This document shows positions 1-7,425 of a DNA stretch of 9,123 bases, piece after piece. The stretch's first letter is position 1. Each line of letters opens with the position of its first letter. This stretch comes from Sedimenticola sp. (GTDB lineage Bacteria > Pseudomonadota > Gammaproteobacteria > Chromatiales > Chromatiaceae). The translations under genes and the position numbers were made by a program. The stretch is taken from assembly GCA_030619405.1 (NCBI GenBank), contig JAUXBK010000100.1, positions 1 to 9,123 on the forward strand, given 5' to 3'. The notes under the pieces are model-generated. The model was not told where the DNA came from. It was given only the letters and a program-made list of their open reading frames with translations, and searched no databases.

Positions 1-41
1 ATGGGTTTTCTGCAGTAGGTTCTCTATTCTCGGACAGGCTC

Positions 42-186
42 CTAGTACAGCAAACGCTAAGTCCCTACGAACATAATGTAGGTTGGGTTAGGCGCGCATG
101 TCACTGATATTTCAGGTTATCACATACATATGAGCGCGCCGTAACCCGACACCCTGATACCTCGTACTTAACATTTGCTGTACTAG
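42..186. repeat. 145-bp nested palindromic element (MITE/REP-like) upstream of minC
   Basis: The two ends form a 21-bp inverted repeat: 42-62 pairs with 166-186, 19 of 21 positions matching, both mismatches being C opposite A. The outermost 13 bp (CTAGTACAGCAAA) are perfect. Inside, 82-97 pairs with 134-150 (GTTGGGTTA and GGCGCGC arms, one bulged base at 141 and one mismatch), and at the tip TGATA (105-109) pairs with TATCA (118-122). The whole segment could fold into one long hairpin. The inner arm resembles the GTAGGTTGGGTTAG...GTAACCC palindromes that recur in many proteobacterial genomes (from memory, not searched). Both ends carry CTAG, which could be a 4-bp target duplication or simply the end of the inverted repeat. 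No transposase is encoded inside, so a non-autonomous element is inferred. Confidence 0.75.
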
Positions 187-195
187 CCATTTAAA
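168..195 (+). promoter_or_regulatory. candidate minC promoter
   Basis: TTAACA (168-173, 5 of 6 to the -35 consensus) is followed after 16 bp by TTTAAA (190-195, 4 of 6 to the -10 consensus). The -35 box lies inside the right arm of the palindromic element and the -10 box lies just outside it. It is the best sigma-70-like pair I see between the element and minC, but such matches occur often by chance. Confidence 0.3.
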
Positions 196-254
196 AACGA
201 AACGTACCGATTCCGTCCCCGGACTTCCCCAGGTCGAATATCGAGAAGCCCTTG

Positions 255-998
255 ATGCCAGTAAATCTAAGCAAGGAAAAGGTTCAGCCAGCGACTTTTG
301 AGCTTAAAGCGGATACCTTTACTCTGCCGCTCCTGCGATTGCTTTCCACCGATATGGATACGGTGGCGAAACAACTTGCTGAAAAACTGAATCAGGCGCC
401 GGACTTTTTTCGCAACACGCCGATTGTAATCGATCTGAAGGAGGTTGCGGATCAAGAGAGCGGAGTAGATTTCGCATTGCTGGTGGGTTTACTGCGAGGT
501 CACGGTATGGTTCCGATCGGTGTCCGTGGTGGAAACGAGGTCCATAATGATGCTGCCAATACCTTGGAGTTGGCGATACTTTCCGAGGGCCAGGCCCGAA
601 AAACGGCGTCAGCAAAACCCTCGACTCAGCCGGCAGCCCCGAAAAAAAACCAGGTTAAATCGGAATCTCCTGGAGGTTCCTTGCTGATCACACGCCCGGT
701 ACGCTCCGGTCAGCGGATCTATGCGTCGGGTGGTGATCTCGTAATCATGGCACCCGTCAGTTCCGGCGCGGAAGTAATGGCCGATGGTCATATCCACGTC
801 TATGGCGTCTTGCGTGGAAGGGCGCTGGCGGGTGTGAGAGGAAACCGGGAGTGCCGGATCTTTTGCAAGAATCTGCAGGCAGAACTTGTTTCGGTGGCGG
901 GGCACTACCGCATCAGCGAGAATCTGGATGCCGCAATAAGAGGCAAGCCGGTTCATATATATCTGAAAGATCAATCACTTAAAATCGATGAAATATGA
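255..998 (+). CDS. minC: Septum site-determining protein MinC
   Basis: MinC inhibits FtsZ ring assembly and, bound to MinD on the membrane, keeps division away from the poles. The 247-residue product has the two family domains. An N-terminal MinC_N domain spans about residues 8-105. A linker rich in Ala, Pro, Lys and Ser (about 110-140) leads to the C-terminal beta-helix from about 143, containing the conserved RSGQRIYA and DGHIHVYGVLRGRALAG stretches that bind MinD. Length is close to E. coli MinC (231). I chose the ATG at 255 over the in-frame TTG at 252 because GAGAAG (243-248) sits 6 bases upstream. It is the first gene of minCDE; 54 bases separate it from minD. A palindromic element lies directly upstream. 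Confidence 0.97.
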   Translation: MPVNLSKEKVQPATFELKADTFTLPLLRLLSTDMDTVAKQLAEKLNQAPDFFRNTPIVIDLKEVADQESGVDFALLVGLLRGHGMVPIGVRGGNEVHNDAANTLELAILSEGQARKTASAKPSTQPAAPKKNQVKSESPGGSLLITRPVRSGQRIYASGGDLVIMAPVSSGAEVMADGHIHVYGVLRGRALAGVRGNRECRIFCKNLQAELVSVAGHYRISENLDAAIRGKPVHIYLKDQSLKIDEI

Positions 999-1052
999 TG
1001 TTCGGCACATAGGCAGGACTGTATACGTTTCCTGGATCGAGGAGGAAAAACT

Positions 1053-1862
1053 GTGGCAAGAATCATTGTTGTAACTTCAGGAAAGGGGGGTGTGGGAAAA
1101 ACCACCACCAGCGCCTCGATCGCCATGGGACTGGCCAAGAAAGGCCATCGCTCAGCGGTCATCGATTTCGATGTGGGTCTGCGCAACCTGGATCTGATTA
1201 TGGGCTGCGAACGCCGGGTCGTGTATGATTTTGTCAACGTGATCAACGGCGAGGCCAACCTCAATCAGGCGCTGATCCGTGACAGGAGGAGCGATAATCT
1301 CTATGTGCTGCCAGCCTCACAGACCCGGGACAAACTGGCCTTGACGCAGGAGGGCGTGGGTCGTGTGTTTGAGGAGTTGTCCGAGGATTTTGATTATATC
1401 GTATGCGACTCGCCGGCCGGCATCGAGCATGGCGCTACCATGGCTATGTATTTCGCCGACGACGCCATTGTGGTGACCAATCCCGAGATCGCGTCGGTAC
1501 GGGATTCGGACCGCATGCTGGGAATATTGGCAAGTAAATCGCGCCGTGCCGAAAACAACGAAGAACCCATCAGGGAATATCTGTTGCTGTCACGCTATTC
1601 ACCGGAGCGCGTCGAGCAGGGCGAGATGCTGCATGTGGAAGACGTCCAGGAGATCCTCGCTCTCGAGCTGTTAGGTGTGGTGCCTGAATCCAAAACGGTC
1701 CTGACGGCGTCGAACTCCGGAATACCTGTAATTCTCGATCAGGAGGGCGATGCAGGTAAGGCCTATAGGGATGCGGTAGAGCGGTATCTTGGAGAGGAGC
1801 TGCCTCACCGCTTTATCGAAGTACAAAAGAAAGGCCTGTTTGGCCGGTTATTCGGGGGATGA
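1053..1862 (+). CDS. minD: Septum site-determining ATPase MinD
   Basis: MinD is the membrane-binding ATPase that recruits MinC and is released by MinE, producing pole-to-pole oscillation. The 269-residue product starts with a ParA/MinD-type deviant Walker A motif, SGKGGVGKTT, with the signature Lys11 and Lys16. It is followed by the switch region around FDVGLRNLD (Asp40) and by VCDSPAGIE (Walker B region). It ends in an amphipathic membrane-targeting helix rich in Lys, Phe, Leu and Gly (KKGLFGRLFGG). Length matches the family (E. coli 270). The start is GTG, decided by a strong AGGAGG at 1040-1045, seven bases upstream. The stop is three bases before the minE ATG, so the two are probably translationally coupled. 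Nothing appears damaged. Confidence 0.98.
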   Translation: MARIIVVTSGKGGVGKTTTSASIAMGLAKKGHRSAVIDFDVGLRNLDLIMGCERRVVYDFVNVINGEANLNQALIRDRRSDNLYVLPASQTRDKLALTQEGVGRVFEELSEDFDYIVCDSPAGIEHGATMAMYFADDAIVVTNPEIASVRDSDRMLGILASKSRRAENNEEPIREYLLLSRYSPERVEQGEMLHVEDVQEILALELLGVVPESKTVLTASNSGIPVILDQEGDAGKAYRDAVERYLGEELPHRFIEVQKKGLFGRLFGG

Positions 1863-1865
1863 TCA

Positions 1866-2114
1866 ATGGGTTTGTTGGACTATTTTCGCACAGCCCGTAA
1901 AAGCAGTGCAGCGGTCGCTAAGGAGCGGCTGCAGATCCTGGTATCGCATGATCGTATCGATATCGATAAACCTTCCTACCTGCCCAAGATGCAAAAGGAA
2001 CTGATAGCGGTGATCCGAAAGTATGTGGATATCGATCAGGATGCCGTTTCCATCAGACTGGAGCAGAAGGGCAATCGTGAGATACTGGAATTGAATGTCG
2101 TACTACCGGACTAA
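1866..2114 (+). CDS. minE: Cell division topological specificity factor MinE
   Basis: MinE stimulates the ATPase of membrane-bound MinD and so confines MinCD to the poles. The 82-residue product has the typical short N-terminal membrane-binding segment (MGLLDYF), then the MinD-contacting segment around residues 13-31 with KERLQILVSHDR, then the C-terminal dimerisation/topological domain (about 32-82, including LIAVIRKYV and ILELNVVLP). Length is nearly the same as E. coli MinE (88). Its likely ribosome binding site, GGGGGAT, lies in the last codons of minD, three bases separating the two genes. It is the last gene of the operon and faces the convergent sufE. Confidence 0.97.
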   Translation: MGLLDYFRTARKSSAAVAKERLQILVSHDRIDIDKPSYLPKMQKELIAVIRKYVDIDQDAVSIRLEQKGNREILELNVVLPD

Positions 2115-2154
2115 CGTTGATTTATTTCGTCGTAACACTTATAGATCCCCGTCC

Positions 2155-2175
2155 CGTTTGGCAAACGATTTTTCT
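2155..2175 (+). terminator. Weak intrinsic terminator after minCDE
   Basis: CGTTTG (2155-2160) and CAAACG (2162-2167) form a short perfect stem, effectively 5 bp with a GGC loop, followed by ATTTTTCT. It lies 40 bases after the minE stop, in the gap between convergent minE and sufE. The T-tract exists only on the plus strand, so it fits the end of the min operon rather than the suf operon. The short, AT-containing stem suggests modest efficiency. Confidence 0.5.
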
Positions 2176-2232
2176 GCGTAGATGCAAGGATCATGACTGC
2201 ACACTTATATCCTGAAGCCATGTTCCGCCCCC

Positions 2233-2679
2233 TCAGGCCACTTCACGGGAGTTTGATGGCACTCGTCGGACCTGTCGTTTCATCAGTTCCACGATCGCAT
2301 ATATCCCGAAGTGCCGGTTGGGGGAGAGGTGCTCATCCAGGTTCAGGCGGGTAAAGAAATCTTCCATGTCCAGCTGCTCGATCTGTTCCGGCGTTCTCCC
2401 AGAGGTGAGCTGAATCAGCAGGGCCAGTACCCCCTTGATGATGCTGGTGTCACAGTCGCCGCTGAAACGAATCCGCCCGGGGTTTGCAGGGTCACGCTGG
2501 GCCTTTACCCAGACCTGACTCATACACCCTTTGACCTTGTTCTCTTCGACCTTCTCCGATGCCGGCATGGCCGGCAACTGCTCGCCCAGCTCGATCAGAT
2601 ACTGATAGCGTTGATCCCAATCTCCCAGCAGCTCGAAGATGTCGGCGATCTCATTCAGGCTGGTCACGATATGCTTCAC
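2233..2679 (-). CDS. sufE: SufE sulfur acceptor for Fe-S cluster assembly
   Basis: SufE takes persulfide sulfur from a cysteine desulfurase, normally SufS, and passes it to the SufBCD scaffold. The product is about 148 residues and has the family layout: FELLGDWDQRYQYLIELG near the N-terminus, the active-site motif VKGCMSQVW with the acceptor Cys at about residue 52, then the GDCDTSIIKG and HLSPNRHFGIYAI segments. The N-terminus is uncertain. The reading frame continues upstream into sufA, but that extension is only the antiparallel-frame readthrough of sufA codons and has no SufE character. Possible in-frame GTG starts lie at 2694, 2679 and 2667. I prefer 2679 because GGAG lies just before it, though the spacing is short; 2667 (starting VTSLNEIAD) fits homologue lengths equally well. 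It is last in the suf operon. Confidence 0.9.
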   Translation of the reverse strand: MKHIVTSLNEIADIFELLGDWDQRYQYLIELGEQLPAMPASEKVEENKVKGCMSQVWVKAQRDPANPGRIRFSGDCDTSIIKGVLALLIQLTSGRTPEQIEQLDMEDFFTRLNLDEHLSPNRHFGIYAIVELMKRQVRRVPSNSREVA

Positions 2680-2686
2680 GGCTCCG

Positions 2687-3013
2687 CTATACACTAAAGG
2701 ATTCGCCGCATCCGCACATCTCCTTGACATTAGGATTGCGGAATTCAAAGCCCTGATTGATGGCATTGGTCTTGACATAGTCGACCTCGATACCATCCAG
2801 CTGCTCCATGCTCTGTTGGTCGATCACCACCTTGATCCCCTGGGCTTCCAGCACCAGGTCGTCGTCACTGATCTCATCGGCGTAGTCGACCACATAGGCA
2901 AAGCCGGTGCAGCCGGACTTGCGTGTTCCCAGGCGCAGCCCGAGGCCGTGTCCACGCTGCTTCAACATATTTCCGATATGTCGGGCTGCGTTTTCAGTCA
3001 GCTGTATTTCCAT
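2687..3013 (-). CDS. sufA: SufA, A-type Fe-S carrier
   Basis: This A-type carrier accepts clusters from SufBCD and hands them to apoproteins. The 108-residue product has the HesB/IscA fold sequence, with the three conserved ligands visible as Cys35 (KSGCTGFAY) and the C-terminal pair Cys100 and Cys102 (MCGCGESF). Length is typical of the family. The start at 3013 is set by a strong AGGAGG seven bases upstream and by the usual MEIQLTENA beginning; upstream codons belong to the sufT end and gap. It lies 16 bases after sufT, and its stop is next to the possible GTG starts of sufE. The operon context favours SufA over IscA or ErpA, which sequence alone would not separate securely. Confidence 0.93.
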   Translation of the reverse strand: MEIQLTENAARHIGNMLKQRGHGLGLRLGTRKSGCTGFAYVVDYADEISDDDLVLEAQGIKVVIDQQSMEQLDGIEVDYVKTNAINQGFEFRNPNVKEMCGCGESFSV

Positions 3014-3029
3014 TTTCGATCCTCCTCTC

Positions 3030-3404
3030 TTACAGTAGGCCCATGATGAGTTTTGCTTCGTCACTCATCCGGTCCTGGCCCCAGGGTGGATTCCAGACCA
3101 GAGTCACCTGGGCATCATGGACCCCGGGAACGGCCCTGATCGTTGCCTCCACCTGGCCCGGCAGGGTGCCTGCCACCGGGCAGGCGGGGGCAGTCAGGGT
3201 CATCTCCACCTCCACATTGGCACGATCATCGATCCGAATGGCATAGATCAGCCCGAGGTCGTAGACGTTGACTGGAATCTCCGGGTCGTAGACGTGGCGG
3301 ACAGCGTCGATGATCTGCTGTTCCAGCGGCAGGCTCGGGGCGATGCCTTCTCGGGCTGGAACGGTTCCCGCGTCAGGGGCTGTGGGTGTGATGTGCCTGT
3401 TCAT
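3030..3404 (-). CDS. sufT: SufT, DUF59/MIP18-family Fe-S maturation protein
   Basis: SufT-type proteins (DUF59/MIP18 family) support Fe-S protein maturation; their exact chemistry is not settled. The 124-residue product has a loose N-terminal tail of about 25 residues, then the hallmark DPEIPVNVYDLGLIY (about 40-54) and MTLTAPACPVAG with the conserved Cys75, ending in the WNPPWGQDRMSDEAKLIMG segment typical of the SUF-linked members. Its ATG overlaps the sufD stop as ATGA (3401-3404), so it is probably translated by coupling to sufD. The DUF59 fold also occurs in phenylacetate-degradation PaaD-type proteins, but the gene's position within a suf operon makes SufT the better call. Confidence 0.92.
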   Translation of the reverse strand: MNRHITPTAPDAGTVPAREGIAPSLPLEQQIIDAVRHVYDPEIPVNVYDLGLIYAIRIDDRANVEVEMTLTAPACPVAGTLPGQVEATIRAVPGVHDAQVTLVWNPPWGQDRMSDEAKLIMGLL

Positions 3405-4744
3405 TCTGCCGTTTCTGGCGTGATCACCCGGTCCAGGGTGTCCGCCAGCCTGTCTGTGATGTGTTTGCGCAACGGCTCCAGGGTGATATCGTCCAGGATT
3501 TCACCGGCAAAGCCCAGGCACAACATGCGCTGTGCCATCATTTCGTCGATACCTCGTGAGCGCAGATAGAAGAGCTGCTGCGGGTCGATCTGCCCGATGG
3601 TGGTTCCGTGGCTGCACTTCACATCATCCGCATAGATCTCCAGCTGAGGCTTGGTGTCGACTTCAGCGCTGCGGCTCAACATCAGATTGTGGTTGCTCAG
3701 GTGGGCATCTGTCTTCTGGGCCTGCCTCTCCACCCGAATGTGGCCATCGAACACCGCCCGCCCTTTGCCGTAGACGATACCTTTGAAGCATTCGCGGCTG
3801 GTGCAGCCCGGAACGCGGTGGCGGACTTTGAGGTGGAAATCGTTCAACTGCCGGTCACCTGCGGTATAGAGGCCGCTCAGGGTGCATTTGCCGCCCTGGC
3901 CGCCAAAATCAACGTTGTAGTCGGTCCGGGACCAGGCGGCGCCAAAGGCCACGGTGGTGCCATCGTAGTGGCCCTGGCCTGCCAGGGAGAGGTACAGGCT
4001 GCTCAGGTGGAATGCCTCCCGGCTCTCGTCCTGCAGTCGGTAGTGGGTAAGGGAGGCGTGGTCGTGGACGGAGACTTCGGTGAGACCATTATTAAAATAG
4101 CGGGGATCGGCGTCACTGATGTAGCGTTCCGCCAGGGTGGCGCTGGCGCCGGACTCCAGGACGAACAGGTTCCGAGGTTGTATAACGATCGGTCCCTGCC
4201 GACCGGAACTGAGGTGGATCACCTCGATCGGGCGCTCCAGCTCGATCTCCTCGCTGATGTGGAGGAATGCCCCGTCATTCGACAGGGCCGTATTGAGTGC
4301 GGTAAACACATGCTCGGTATGATTGGCGGTCTGGCCGAACCAGGTGGAGAGTAGCCCGGGGTCGGTACTGAGGGCGGCCCGCAGGCTGCCCAGATTCACG
4401 CCGTCGGGCAGGTTTCCGATGCGGGAGAGGCGGGGCACGTAGCGTCCGTCGATGAACACCAGCCGGTGGCTGTCGAATGTAGGCAACAGCCAGTCGCTGA
4501 TGTCCGGTAACGGGCTGGCGGCTACTTCGTCCGATGCCAGCGTGAACTGGCGGCCGAGCAGGCCCTGGACGTCAGTATAACGCCACGCCTCCTGTCGGCG
4601 GTCCAGCACAGGCAGCTCGGTGACCGCTGTTCTGGCGGTGTCCCTGGCCCGATGCAGCCAGGGGAGATCCCCGCCCGGCAGATCGGGTGGCTGCTGTGCG
4701 AGCAGTTGCTGGAGCCAGCTGCGCTGTTGATCGAGGGTTATCAT
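3401..4744 (-). CDS. sufD: SufD, Fe-S cluster scaffold subunit
   Basis: SufD forms the SufBC2D scaffold with SufB and SufC and is thought to be needed for iron entry. The 447-residue product (E. coli 423) has the UPF0051 beta-helix core. Its C-terminus has DDVKCSHGTTIGQID followed by QLFYLRSRGID, in which His379 aligns with the functionally important E. coli SufD His360 when counted from the conserved segment. The N-terminal helical region includes RRQEAWRYTDV, a common SufD feature. The gene is joined to its neighbours by ATGA overlaps at both ends (4741-4744 with sufC, 3401-3404 with sufT), indicating tight coupling. Long open frames on the opposite strand here are composition artefacts. 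Confidence 0.97.
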   Translation of the reverse strand: MITLDQQRSWLQQLLAQQPPDLPGGDLPWLHRARDTARTAVTELPVLDRRQEAWRYTDVQGLLGRQFTLASDEVAASPLPDISDWLLPTFDSHRLVFIDGRYVPRLSRIGNLPDGVNLGSLRAALSTDPGLLSTWFGQTANHTEHVFTALNTALSNDGAFLHISEEIELERPIEVIHLSSGRQGPIVIQPRNLFVLESGASATLAERYISDADPRYFNNGLTEVSVHDHASLTHYRLQDESREAFHLSSLYLSLAGQGHYDGTTVAFGAAWSRTDYNVDFGGQGGKCTLSGLYTAGDRQLNDFHLKVRHRVPGCTSRECFKGIVYGKGRAVFDGHIRVERQAQKTDAHLSNHNLMLSRSAEVDTKPQLEIYADDVKCSHGTTIGQIDPQQLFYLRSRGIDEMMAQRMLCLGFAGEILDDITLEPLRKHITDRLADTLDRVITPETAE

Positions 4745-5493
4745 GCGGCCTCTCCCTCCAGGATCCAGCCGTAGCCCTTCCGTTCCAGCTCCAGTGCCAG
4801 CTCCCTGCCGCCGGAGCGTACGATACGGCCGGCGGACAGCACATGCACCTGGTCCGGTTGTATATAGTCCAGCAGCCGTTGATAGTGGGTGATAAGGATG
4901 ATGGAGCGATCCGGGCCGCGCATTGCGTTCACGCCGTCGGCGACGATGCGCAGGGCATCGATGTCGAGGCCGGAATCGGTTTCGTCCAGGATGGCGAGCC
5001 GGGGCTCGAGCATGGCCATCTGCAGAATCTCGTTGCGTTTCTTCTCGCCGCCGGAAAAGCCGGCGTTGACGTTGCGCTTGAGCAGTTTCTCGTCAAGGTT
5101 GACACTTTCTGCCCGCTCCCTGACCCGCTGCATGAAAGTGACCGCGTCCAGCTCGGGTTCATCCCGGGCGCGGCGGACCGCATTCACCGATTCCCGCATG
5201 AAGGTCATGTTGTTGACGCCCGGCAACTCCACCGGATACTGCATGGCCAGGAACAGCCCGGCATGGGCACGCTCCTCGGTCTCCATCGAGAGCAGATCCC
5301 TGCCGTCGAACAGCACTTCGCCACCGCTGACCCGGTAGCCATCCCGGCCTGCCAGCACATGGGAGAGGGTGCTCTTGCCGGAGCCGTTGGGCCCCATGAT
5401 GGCGTGCACCTCGCCCTCCCCGATCTCGAGATCGAGTCCGCGCAGGATGGTCTTGTCGTCGATCTCGACCTGCAGATTCTTGATTGAAAGCAT
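4741..5493 (-). CDS. sufC: SufC, ABC-type ATPase of the Fe-S scaffold
   Basis: SufC hydrolyses ATP to change the shape of the SufBC2D complex during cluster assembly; it is a cytosolic ABC ATPase without membrane partner. The 250-residue product has Walker A GPNGSGKST with Lys40, the Q-loop region AMQYPVELPG, the SufC-specific signature FSGGEKKRNEILQM with Lys152, Walker B LAILDETDSGLD with Glu171 and Asp173, and the H-loop His203 in LITHYQRLL. These positions equal the E. coli SufC numbering. The ATG has AGGAGA seven bases upstream. It starts 11 bases after sufB and overlaps sufD by ATGA. Confidence 0.98.
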   Translation of the reverse strand: MLSIKNLQVEIDDKTILRGLDLEIGEGEVHAIMGPNGSGKSTLSHVLAGRDGYRVSGGEVLFDGRDLLSMETEERAHAGLFLAMQYPVELPGVNNMTFMRESVNAVRRARDEPELDAVTFMQRVRERAESVNLDEKLLKRNVNAGFSGGEKKRNEILQMAMLEPRLAILDETDSGLDIDALRIVADGVNAMRGPDRSIILITHYQRLLDYIQPDQVHVLSAGRIVRSGGRELALELERKGYGWILEGEAA

Positions 5494-5504
5494 AATTTAT
5501 TCTC

Positions 5505-6953
<1,449 letters not shown>

Positions 6954-6975
6954 CTTCTTGCTAATCTCCCGATTA

Positions 6976-7000
6976 ATACTTGAGTAAAATACTATGGAAT
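6976..7000. promoter_or_regulatory. IscR type 1-like operator
   Basis: The 25-bp stretch beginning ATACTTGAGTAAAATA fits the published type 1 IscR consensus (ATASYYGACTRWWWYAGTCRRSTAT) at 20 of 25 positions; the left half is better than the right. Its near edge is 22 bases upstream of the sufB ATG and it sits just downstream of a candidate -10 box, where a repressor would block initiation. [2Fe-2S]-IscR is known to repress isc and some suf promoters through such sites. No iscR gene is in the window, so control would be in trans. Confidence 0.45.
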
Positions 7001-7002
7001 TA

Positions 7003-7031
7003 ATAATGGGCCGGTTGGCGAAGGAATTCAA
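7003..7031 (-). promoter_or_regulatory. candidate suf operon promoter
   Basis: Read on the minus strand, TTGAAT (7026-7031, 4 of 6 to -35) is followed after exactly 17 bp by CATTAT (7003-7008, 4 of 6 to -10). Transcription would start near the IscR-like site at 6976-7000, about 45 bases before sufB. Spacing and operator position support each other, but both boxes are weak, as expected for a regulated promoter. Confidence 0.4.
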
Positions 7032-7081
7032 TCCTGCAAAAATAGTGGTATTGCGGTCTGACTGACAGGGCTGAGAGGATT

Positions 7082-7396
7082 ATGGACAGAAAGGTACTGG
7101 AGCGAATGCTGGCGCAGGGCAATGACAGCGCCATGCTGAGATACACCCTGGGCACCCTGCTGTTGAAGGAGGGGCTGACCACGGATGCCATTGCCCATCT
7201 GGAACAGGGTCTGGCCCAGGATGCCAGTCACTCGGCCAGCTGGAAGGCCTATGCCAAGGCCCTGGCAGGCGAGGGACGCATCAGTAGCGCGATCAAGGCT
7301 TACGAGTCGGGTATCGAGATCGCTGAGCAGCGGGGAGATATCCAGGCTGCCAAGGAGATGCGGGTGTTTCTGAAGCGGCTGAAGGCACAGGGGTAG
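7082..7396 (+). CDS. Small tetratricopeptide-repeat (TPR) protein
   Basis: A 104-residue, almost wholly helical protein with two to three TPR-like units. The clearest spans about residues 16-49 (ALRYTLG-like LRYTLGTLLLKEG followed by DAIAHLEQGLAQD), then SWKAYAKALAGEGRISSAIKAYESGIEIAEQRG (about 52-85), and a final capping helix rich in Lys and Arg. TPRs bind other proteins; no catalytic motif, signal peptide or membrane segment is present, so it is probably a cytosolic adaptor. Its partner cannot be told from sequence. AGAGGA lies only two bases before the ATG (7082), a close spacing. It is divergent from sufB, with about 128 bases between the starts, and convergent with the class V aminotransferase gene. 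Confidence 0.85.
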   Translation: MDRKVLERMLAQGNDSAMLRYTLGTLLLKEGLTTDAIAHLEQGLAQDASHSASWKAYAKALAGEGRISSAIKAYESGIEIAEQRGDIQAAKEMRVFLKRLKAQG

Positions 7397-7410
7397 CTAA
7401 AAAGTTACCC
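7391..7410. terminator. Hairpin overlapping the TPR gene stop codon
   Basis: GGGTAGCT (7391-7398) pairs with AGTTACCC (7403-7410) around an AAAA loop: eight pairs including one G-T wobble. It covers the TAG stop at 7394-7396 and lies between two convergent genes. There is no T-tract on either strand, so it is at best a weak or factor-assisted terminator, or an mRNA 3'-end stabiliser. Confidence 0.35.
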
Positions 7411-7425
7411 TTGCTGCAAGGTGCG

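Noticed and set aside
1..41. Start of a short coding frame at the window's first ATG
   Set aside because: It meets a TAG after five codons; nothing supports a gene end or start in these bases.
2115..2232. A suf operon terminator on the minus strand in the min/suf gap
   Set aside because: The one hairpin here has its T-tract only on the plus strand; no minus-strand hairpin with a T-run was found.
3608..4354. 248-codon plus-strand open frame opposite sufD
   Set aside because: Antisense shadow; Ala/Gly/Val-rich composition and no recognisable domain, while sufD is intact on the other strand.
4687..5487. 266-codon plus-strand open frame opposite sufC
   Set aside because: Antisense shadow of sufC, whose ABC ATPase motifs are all on the minus strand.
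6954..7031. N-terminal extension of SufB from a TTG at 7031
   Set aside because: It would read through the candidate promoter and IscR-like site, has no SufB similarity, and the ATG at 6953 matches the family start.
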